Shown here: one piece after another, positions 9,695-19,158 of the stretch | Layout of the letters: every line of letters begins with the position of its first letter | How positions within the stretch are numbered: position 1 is the first letter of the stretch | NCBI GenBank assembly: GCA_014925825.1 | Contig: JACGCK010000459.1 | Location: 1-22,255, forward strand | Origin: Pholiota molesta | Taxonomy: Eukaryota; Basidiomycota; Agaricomycetes; Agaricales; Strophariaceae | Length of the DNA: 22,255 nt | Direction: 5' to 3' | Notes under the pieces: generated by a model | What the model was told of the DNA's origin: nothing | The model's database searches: none | What the model saw: the letters and a program-made list of their open reading frames with translations, nothing else | Position numbers and translations under genes: made by a program

Positions 9695-12600
9695 ATGGCA
9701 GAATCTGGCGACGGAAACATCAAGGTCGTTGTGCGATGCCGACCCCTCAACTCACGCGGTACGTACCCTCTCCTTCCTCAGCCAAAGGCGTTGAACCTAG
9801 GCTCAACCTCCTGCAGAACTTGCTCGCGGCGCGAAGCCGCTCATCCGCATGAGCGGCAACCAGACGCTCATCGACCCGCCTGAGGCCGGCTCAGCACAGG
9901 ACTCGAAGCGTGCGACGGAGCGCAAGACAATGGCGTTCAGCTTTGACAAGAGCTATTGGTCCGCGGGACCTCGCGATGAGCCGGGGTACTGTTCGCAGCA
10001 GACGCTTTACGACGATCTTGGGAAGGAGCTGCTCGACCATGGATTTGCGGGGTTTAATGCATGTATTTTGGCATGTGAGTGCATTTCTATTTTGTTATCT
10101 ATTCAGTTTTTTTTGTGGGCATTAGCACGCGATATTACACGGGTGAATTTCGCGTTGAGACTTCGATGGACGTAATGAGTTAGCCCGAAGGGACGTGAAT
10201 TGGAGGGACTTGTTTGGATTATGTTGAAAGGAGAATGAGCGCTGTGCTAATCTATCCTTTTTTCCGGAATGCCACAGATGGACAAACTGGTGTGTGGTAC
10301 ATACTTCAACACACAAGTGTACTAGGTTAACCGATCCCGCCTTTCAGGATCTGGAAAGTCATACAGGTGCGTTCCATCGTAGTGGCATATTTACTCTAGC
10401 TGACAGGTTGCGTCAACGTGAAATTAATCTTCCAGTATGATGGGATGTATGTCTCTTAATTCTCATGCTTTGGGAATCGCAGCTGAATGACACTCTTTGT
10501 AGATGGTCAGGACAAAGGAATCATCCCATTAACGTGCTCCGAGCTGTTCGAACGCGTGGTAACCAAGAAGGCGCAGGACCCAAATCTCAACTTCACCGTC
10601 GAGGTCTCCTATATCGAAATCTATAATGAGAAGGTCCGCGACTTGCTCAATCCAAAGAATACCGGCAATTTGCGCGTGCGCGAGCATCCTAGCTTAGGCC
10701 CATATGTTGAAGATTTGAGCAAGCTGGCCGTAGGTAGCTATGAGGAGATGATGACCCTCATGGACGAAGGAAACAAGGCACGTACAGTCGCAGCGACGGC
10801 TATGAACGAGACGTACGTCATTGTTCCCTTTTAACGCTTCCAGGTCGGCTCTCTCCCGTGGTGTTGTCGCCTTGATATTTGAAGGATCTTTTTCACTTAG
10901 TAGAATCTGGGTTCTGCCTCACCTCTGAGCTTGACGATTGCGCTCCCCGTCGTTTACTGCATCCTATGATTAATCCCAGGATACTCACAACCCCCTCACT
11001 CTTCTTAACAGTTCTTCCCGCTCGCATGCTGTCTTTACGCTTCTGTTAACGATGAAACGACGCGACGAAAACACGAACCTTGATACTGAGAAGGTGTCAC
11101 GGATTAGGTTGGTGCTCCCATTCCGCAGCCGAGTCTGTCATTTACTCAAAGACCCTTCTACTTCTCTATCTACTTTCTCTTCCACTGCATTAGTTTGGTA
11201 GATCTTGCCGGTTCTGAGCGTGCCAACTCAACTGGTGCCACGGGGCAGCGACTCAAAGAAGGTGCCAACATCAACAAGTCACTGACGACACTGGGAAAGG
11301 TGATCTCGGCGTTGGCTGTGGCGAGTCAATCTGAAGGCAAGAAGGGAAAGAAAGGCAAGGCAGAAGATTTTGTTCCTTATCGTGACTCGGTGCGCCTCCC
11401 TTCGCGTCCATGCATTTCTGCAAACTGACGTACCTTATGCGCCGCCACCATGCATTGAAATCTTAACGGTTATCTAGGTCCTCACTTGGTTATTGAAGGA
11501 CAGCCTGGGTGGTAACTCTAAGACGGCCATGATTGCGGCAATCTCGCCTGCAGACTACGAAGAGACGCTTAGTACCCTGCGGTATGCCGATCAGGCGAAG
11601 AAGATTAAGAACAAAGCAGTGGTGAACGAGGATCCGAACGCGAAGCTCGTGCGCGAGCTCAAGGAAGAGCTGGAGGTGCTAAGAGGTACGCTGCGATCGG
11701 GCCCTGCGCTCAAAATCACTCATGTGACGCTCATTACTGACGCGCTTCGCCTATTCGCATCCAGCGCGCGTGTCCGGCGCGTCGTCGGAGGCGACGTTCG
11801 ACCCGTCGGTCCCGCCCGAGAAGCAGAAAGTGACGTACCAGACGAAAGACGGGCGACTCAAGACGGTGACCAAGGCAGAGCTGCAAGAGCAGATGGAGGC
11901 GAGCGAAAAGCTCATGGAGAGTCTGAACGAAACGTGGGAGGAGAAGTTGCAGCGTACGCAGGAGGTGCAGAAGGAGCGCGAGAAGGCACTCGAGGAGCTG
12001 GGCATTACAGTGGAGAAGAATCTTGTCGGTGTGCATACGCCAAAGAAGGTGAGCACGTCGTCCTTGCAAACGTCTCAATTGCCCCCAGGTGGCGGTGAGC
12101 ACCCGCTCCCACACCAACTCCACGTCCCGTGCTGGTCGTGTGCAAGGAACTAATCTTTGTCTTTCCTTTAATTTAGATGCCTCATCTGGTTAATCTTGTG
12201 CGTCCTGAATTTTCATTTTCGATATGGTATTCTGGAAGCTGAAGTAGTATTATCCATTCCTTTAATTTCCAGAATGAAGGTACGTTAACCATAAATTGAT
12301 TCTTTAAACCGGCATCTCAATTGACTTTACGTTCCCTTTCTTCTTAAACTCGAAAGATCCACTAATGAGCGAGTGCTTAATCTACCAACTTAAACCTGGG
12401 ACCACTGTCGTACGTGATCATGGCAACCTTGCCATGCTTTGCATTTCTCTTGCCTCATATTTCTTGCTTACCTTATACATGTGATGGGGATGCATATCTC
12501 TTTTATCTTTGACGCGTACAGATCGGTCGCCTCGATAGTGACAAACCTGCTGCAATCCGGCTGAGTGGGGATAACATCCTCGAGGAGCACTGTCTTTTTG

Positions 12601-15600
12601 AGAACACGGATGGGAAGGTAACTATCGTGTCCATGCCGGATAGCGTTACGGTAAGATCAGCTGTTTTAATGGGAGTATTGGGTTTCTTACTTAACGATTA
12701 ACGCCCCCCATCTAGTTCTTGAATGGAAAACAACTGGTGCCAGGCCAGGTAAGCTTGGGCTTTTTTCCAGAATCGACCTTGGATAGCTGACACTCATCCA
12801 TCTCATCTCACCGTATCTTATAATCACGTGTTAGGCGCACAAACTCCGCTCCGGATTTCGGATTATTCTCGGTCCGTATAGTCTTTGGCGCGTTTTCCCT
12901 TCACGTAGACTCAAGCATACTAATTTTCTTGCGTGCCGGCGGGTGCAGGCGATAACCATGTTTTCAGGTTCAATAACCCGGAAGAAGTTCGCAAGCAGCG
13001 CGATCGTGCGACACTGAAGACGAATATGCATCTCAGCATTTCAGCTTCTGACCTTGAGGCGAGCGAGGCCCCGCCCTCCCCAACGTCATCTGCAGACGAC
13101 GAATTTGACATCGATTGGAACTACGCCAAGCGTGAGGCGGCATTTGCGCGCCTTGGATTGGACCCTGCACTCGATAACCTGCCCGACGATGACCTCAATA
13201 AGCTGTTTGAGAAAATTACCAAGGTGAAGACGATGCGCGACCATAATTCGAAGTCTCGACCAGAGAGTAGCCTCAGCCAAGCAGACGACGTCTGGAGCGA
13301 GACAAATGGTCCTCAGACGAGCGATGCGAACACAGACGATACCAGTCTGTATGCGGCGCCGAGTTGGGGTGGCAGTCCCGCTGTCGACGGTTCGCTCAAA
13401 GACGTCCAAAACCAGCTGGAGAGCAGGCTCCAGGAGATCACGGGTGATTCTACTGAGGCGGAGGACTTGAAGATAGAGAACGAGCATATGGAGCACCAAC
13501 TCCGTATTGTTCGTGTACAGATGAAACGCTTGATTGAGGCGCGCGCGCGCGGTGACATGGACTCTGTTGGAATGGACTTTGAACCCGTTATGTTCACCGC
13601 ACGTCAGCTGCGACTGATTCGAAAGGTCCTTGACAGATGGAGATCGCATCGGTCGTTTTCGATGGCGGAGGTGATATTGACAAATGCCGTGATGATGAAG
13701 GAGGCCAATGTGATTACGTTCGTATTTCACTTTTTTTTTTCCTCTCTCTCTCCTGATATATTTTCATTGACCACCCGAACGTGATGTAGCAAGGAACTCG
13801 GCAAAGAAGTATCCTACAACTTCACGATAGCGTCGGGAGGCTCTCTCGCTGCACCAACATCTTCTGTTGACACCATTGCGGGGCTGGACGAATTCGGTGA
13901 CGTCGCTGATCCTGTCCTTGCATCTGCTACCCAGCCCTCTGTTGCTGTCAAGATTCTGGATAAGAAGCATAACGCGATTTATACGTGGTCTCTCGACCGA
14001 ATGCAGCAACATCTGCAGCGCATGCGCAATCTTACCACATACATTGATCGACCTTCATATACGCAACATTTTTCCTCAGATGAACCATTCTTTGACTCTC
14101 CCCTCCAGAATATTCATTCATCGGTAATGCGCTCATCTCGCTAGGACCCTTTCGCGCAAACTCTCGTCTACCTCCACCGTTCCCATATTCTGCCGATATA
14201 CATCTGAAGCCATTGGTTCATGTCGAGTGGAAATGAAAATCGTTAATGTGGTCCTGTCGCCCAAATACCTGAACACGCAGTCATCTCCGTCCACTCGTGC
14301 TTCATCCCCAGGTCCTGGATCTGTTCCTCCAGGCAGTAAACTCAGCTTCTTTTTGACCATTGACCAGGTCAAGGGACTATCATCCCATGATTTCCGTGGT
14401 GTCCACTTCCAAGTACGATTGTCTTCATTTGTAGGATCATCGGTATCCGCAGAAGAGGTTTTCCCGTCGCCCGCACTCGATATGGACGCGTCATCACTAT
14501 CCGAGCTCAAATTTCGACGAAGCTTCTCTATTATTACCACATCTCGAGTCTTAAATCACCTACGGCAAGGTTATGCTCCGATTGAATTTTTCGCCGCTCT
14601 CAAGCCTACCTATCTGGAGCGCATGGAGCGATGGGATGAAATGCGCGAGCAGAAACAATTCATACGACCCAGCCCAGCATCCCCCTCTCCCGAACTACGG
14701 CCTACCACGCTGCCGCCAATGCGTCGTTCTGAAACCGACTTTGTGGTAGAACAAAACCATGACGTGGTCGCATGGCTGCAAGTCTGTGAGCTTGGGCCGG
14801 ACGGCTCATATGTTCCAGTTCCAGTGATATCACAAGGCAGCCTCGACCCTGGTGTTTTCTCATTACATCAAGGGTTACAACGACGGATTGTCGTTTCCCT
14901 CTTATCTAATTCCGGACTTCAGTTACCGTGGCAAGAGTTCTCGAAAGTTCGCATTGGCAATGTTCGATTATTGGATGCCAAAGGCCGTGTTCACGATTCG
15001 ACATCGAAAGCCCTCATTACACTTCCACTCCTCAAAGACCAGGTAGTCGAGTTTAAGCCTGATGGCACAGGAGCGCTTTCTGCCGAGGCGCTTTGGGATT
15101 CCAGCGTGCACGACTCTGTCCTTCTCAACCGTGTCACTGCCTCAAATCAGCGAATCCTGTTACAACTTACATGGTCTATCGTGGTCGAGACCTGCAGCGA
15201 TCCCATACATTTCAGCATGGACATTGCCATTGCGATGCAGACAAGAGATGCCGGCCCGCCCTCTAAAATTCTCACGTTCTTTGGATCCAGCAAAATCTTG
15301 TCCAAAACCAGTACTCTTTTCAGCGTACGACTATCACCTCCTCTCACACGCTCTGCCAAAGACTTGTGGCGACTTGATACGTCGGAAAAGTATGTACGCG
15401 GTGAAGAGAGTCTTGGGGTATGGAAACCTCGCGGAATATCGGTCGTCGACGACTATATGAGGCTGATAACGACTGAACGACGTGCCGCCGACGTACAGGC
15501 CATCCGCGTAATACTGGCATCAAGCCCACCCAAGACGCTACCCCTGGATACATTGGCGTGGCGCGCGGATGATCTTCTGCGAAAGTCTGTTGGTCTGTGG

Positions 15601-16288
15601 CAAAAGCAATTTGGTCATCGTGGAAAGGTAAGTTTTATCAGCGGCTCTGTGATAGGTCTTGGGTGACTGTAGCTGATGGCCGACGTTTTAGATTGTTTTA
15701 AGTCAAGACCCCACTGACCCTGAAGAAAATACCTCTTCAAAACTATCGTCAGATACTAGATCTCTTGACGGATTGAAACTAATCTCCGAAACCAGAGTCG
15801 TTCCCCGGAGGTATTAAGCCCCCTTAATTTTTGATGTTGTTTGCTCACTGATTTTCTCGACCCATAGTAATGGTGTTACAAAGAAAGGCCACCTGATGAT
15901 CCTCATAGATGCAAGTCAAGACATCTGGGAACGAAGATGGTTTGTTTTGAAGAGGTTTGCGATTTATCTCCTATTCGAATTGCACATGATCCTAAACATT
16001 TTTTAGACCCTATCTGCATGTATTTGCCCACTCTAATGAACTGGAAGAGACGGGTATCATCAGCTTATCTGGTGTGAATGTGGAAAGTGATCCCTTCAAG
16101 GAATCACTGCTGGGGTATGTGGCATTATATCTTGTCCCCTGTTTGCTTGCTGAGTTTAGAAAACTTCATAGAAACCGTTTTCGTTCACTCTATTTACATC
16201 CTCTAACTCACATGCACTCGCTGCCCCTAATCTCAAGGAATTACAATCATGGACAACTAAGCTGGATCCCACACGTCTACCCTCTTGA
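9695..16288 (+). CDS. Kinesin-3 motor (Unc104/KIF1/UncA type) with FHA and PH domains
   Basis: About 22 exons, roughly 1,590 residues, the usual size for the family. Exons: 9695-9758, 9817-10074, 10278-10289, 10348-10366, 10436-10446, 10503-10812, 11012-11107, 11194-11389, 11478-11685, 11765-12048, 12177-12197, 12273-12279, 12357-12409, 12522-12650, 12716-12748, 12835-12871, 12949-13717, 13790-15627, 15692-15810, 15868-15954, 16007-about 16118, 16172-16288. Motor (about 1-360): P-loop GQTGSGKS, switch I NETSSRSH, switch [10 protein letters not shown], and a Lys-rich K-loop ([11 protein letters not shown]) characteristic of kinesin-3. Then coiled coil, an FHA domain (about 490-590, with [16 protein letters not shown] and VIGR), a long tail, and a C-terminal PH domain (KKGHLMIL...[10 protein letters not shown] to [10 protein letters not shown]). 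It moves vesicles and endosomes toward microtubule plus ends. The ATG context is CCACCATGG. Two frame breaks lie at 14112-14152, and the final intron is imperfect. Confidence 0.93.
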
Positions 16289-17122
16289 TTTATCGACCGT
16301 CCGCTCTTTTCCCATTCCTATTCCTAATATTTCTTGGTATTGCTGTGTTGCACTAATCACCCATTCCTTCTCCAAGCGCTTCCGCTATTAGATATTTGCA
16401 CATTATGTATACTCTATCTGTTACCTCTCACATCAGGTTGTTTACCATAGGAAATCTTCATACCCCATAAATAACCATATACATTTTCTAAGCTAAATGA
16501 ATAAAGACGGTTATTTATGCCCTGCCCCTAAGCCCGTAATGGTATTGCTATATAAGACGAGACACCTTCCATAACGGGAAGGTAGGAACGTGTCCCATCA
16601 TCAAAAATACCATCAAAACGGATGACACATCGCAACAATGAGATATTACGGGGTAGAAATAAGAAAGGTCCAAGTGACTCCCATCGGAGCCATTCTTTTC
16701 CAAATTATCTTAAGCACCGCTTCTTTCTAGAAAGAACGTCTGCATGAGGAAGGTCCAAGCCACGCTCTTCCGTTTGAGCGGTAGGAGCACAGAATCGGTG
16801 AGAATGAATGATCCTTGCCAGAACGGGCGATGGTACGATAGAAAAATGGTATTCCGTGTAATGTTGATACATGATGTCTACTAGGATGCATTCCGGTGTT
16901 GTTAATGATATATTAAATAATCTAAAGTTCCGTCTACCGGCGTGCAAGATATCCGAAATGCTTGATAATGATACAGTGAGTAATGCATGTGTAGTATGGT
17001 ATTGTCCTCCTTTCATGCCGTGGTATTTTGGGTACGAGTCCCGATGATCTTCGTATAAGTAGAAGGACATTTTCAATCGCATCTCACTGGGGTATCATTC
17101 TATACATATCCGACAGTAAGCT
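16289..17122. other. Intergenic region between convergent kinesin and CFA-synthase-like genes
   Basis: About 830 bp lying 3' of both neighbours. An AATAAA-type hexamer on the plus strand at about 16500-16505 is a candidate polyadenylation signal for the kinesin transcript. The largest open frame (16705-17082 minus, 125 codons) has no recognisable motif and probably reflects chance or the 3' UTR of the minus-strand gene. Confidence 0.5.
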
Positions 17123-19158
17123 TCAAGTCGAAATGTAAAGATAAAAATATGGACTTGCCTCGCGGATAAACGTGAGCATGTGGCACGTAATATAGCCCTG
17201 GGCAAAGCCAGCGCCGGCATAAGCAAACAGATACTGCCATTTGCGTTTGAAGGCATCATAATCAGCCTGGTTTTGGAGAGCGGGGTAGTCTTTGGAAATC
17301 AAGTCTTTAGTCAGGTTGGAATCGAGCCGTCGGCCCCATTCGCGAAGGGTGCGTGGGTAGTCTGGTGGGAAAGGCAGTTGAGAAAAGAGATTTTGAGTGG
17401 GCGTTAATGTAATTATACTCACGGGCGGCGTGGTTCTCGACTCCGTCGAGATTGAAGCGACCTTGTGACCCTTTTTGCGCGGCAGTAATTAAGGCCGTCG
17501 CACTTGGGAGACATGAGTTGGGCCACATATATTTGCGCATAAAATCTTCAGCTCTGTGGAGTGGACATGGTGAGGGAAAGTGTTTCGAAAATAGGCGTTC
17601 CCACTTACTGGTAACTGGAGAATTTAGACTCAGGGAAAGTGGAGGCAGTGACGACGGCAGTTGCATTTTTAGACTTGAGCGCAAAGTCGACAAGCTTGAA
17701 GTAGAGATCATAATATTTAGCTCCAACATGCTGCGTGCCGAAGAGTCAGTTGATAAGTTGCTTGAAATAAATTCAGTGAGACCGACTTCAAGCATTTCCA
17801 CGCTCACGAAAGCATCAAAGGCTTTCTCAAACTCGGCAGGAATTTCTCGGTAGTCCATAAGGTGAACTCGAATGCGACCTTCCAGGCCTGCCTCTTTGAC
17901 ACGCTCCTCTGCGAGCTTCTTTTGTTCTACGGAGAGTGTCAAAGTGTCAACTTCGCAACCGAACGAACGGGCAGCCTGAAAAAAACATTGTCAGAGGGAT
18001 CCACGTTCATTTCTGAAAGTGATAATTACCTCAATGGCAAGACCTCCCCAGCCGCTGCCAAATTCGAGGATTCGGTTCCCAGGCTTCACGCGAGCGGAGC
18101 GAAGAACATGGTGAATTTTCCTGAGCTGTGCAGCTTCCAAGTCCCCAGGGCTGGGGCCCATCTCAAGATCTCCTCGAACACCACCTTCTGCTTCACTCCA
18201 AAGGCCGCATGAGTACATCATTTCTTGGCTAAGGAATGCCTAGAATTTGATAGTCGATACGGTCAATATGTGTATACACGTCGCGTTTAATTGAATCGCT
18301 TACCTTGAACAATTCGTTCGACTGATCGTAGCTCGCGATGGCGTTTAGACGCGCTTGGGACCGCGTTTGACCAAGAAAACAGTTGTATGTGCTTGAGATA
18401 GCCGACGATAGTCGAGCGACAGCTGATGAGAGAGTATTATCCATGCCAGACTGATTCTGGAGCCAGATCTATCAAAGAAAGATCATAAGCTGCGAACGCT
18501 GCAGTTCCAATGGAGAATGGACATACGTCCATGGCGCCCTTAAGCGAAGAGACTTCCACGTCCCCAATCATATATGCCTCGCTAACTGTTTTGGAAGGTG
18601 TTGTTAGGAATCGTTAATGCCGCTCGCTGGGAAAGTCCTCTTACAGCCCAAGTCCCCCGAACTTCATGGAGAGAGATAAGTTAAAAATAGAATGGCAGTC
18701 AATGTAAAAGTGCTTACAGTAATATTCGCAGCCAAAAGTTATCATCAACGACATTCAAATGAACGTCATTGCAACCCTTTTTGGTACTTCCCGTAATAAT
18801 GTGTCCCTTCAGAATCGGAGATTGTCAAGTGTCCGACGCTGATTGCGTTGTCGAGAACTGAAAGAATTGAGGAACGCGCTGGAAGAGGATGAGCAGACGC
18901 GCTAGATGTTAGACATAAATATTTACCGAAAGACACTGCCCATGACTTTGGACTGAGTGATGATAGCAATGAAGTATACCGAAAGGTATTCTTGGAGGAG
19001 GCTGGGAAGTGAACGCAAGATGATGATTGTGTAGAAGCATTGTAAATGCAAGAGACAGATCGAACTCGAAGAAGTAGAGCGAGGTGAAGATAGGGTAGTA
19101 GGTAGAAAAAGATGGGTCTTATATGCTGAGAGCAGGCGCGACGGATGAAATTGGACAT
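17123..19158 (-). CDS. Cyclopropane-fatty-acyl-phospholipid synthase-like SAM methyltransferase
   Basis: Ten exons on the minus strand: 19158-18927, 18878-18718, 18661-18645, 18585-18527, 18468-18304, 18239-18030, 17975-17787, 17730-17609, 17553-17423, 17361-17123, about 507 residues. Family landmarks: NAISVGHLTISD, DNFWLRIL, SGDLGFSEAYMIGDVE, YDQSNELFKAFLSQEMMYSC, the SAM-binding loop LEFGSGWGG (about 269-277), VSVEMLEHVG, EDFMRKYMWPNSCLPS and KRKWQYLFAYAGAGFAQGYI. Enzymes of this family transfer a methylene or methyl group from S-adenosylmethionine to double bonds of phospholipid acyl chains at membranes. The first exon encodes a hydrophobic stretch (IFFYLLPYLHLALLL); its exact structure is uncertain because a second splice choice also fits the phase. 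One extra base breaks exon 2 near 18775-18782. The third exon is only 17 nt. The C-terminus may differ: GAG|GCAAGT near 17156 would be a good GC-AG donor. Confidence 0.9.

Noticed and set aside
11734..12123. Minus-strand Leu-rich and Ser-rich open frames
   Set aside because: They are antisense to the kinesin coiled-coil exon (Glu/Lys-rich heptads), which explains their composition.
14124..14144. A GT...AG segment in the kinesin tail that could be a 21-nt intron explaining the frame break
   Set aside because: Too short for this genome's introns, removes conserved FIGNALISL sequence, and leaves a frame that soon meets a stop.
16074..16391. Plus-strand open frame reading through the last kinesin intron
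   Set aside because: Its downstream part has no PH-domain character, whereas the alternative frame from 16172 gives a typical PH-domain end ([10 protein letters not shown]).
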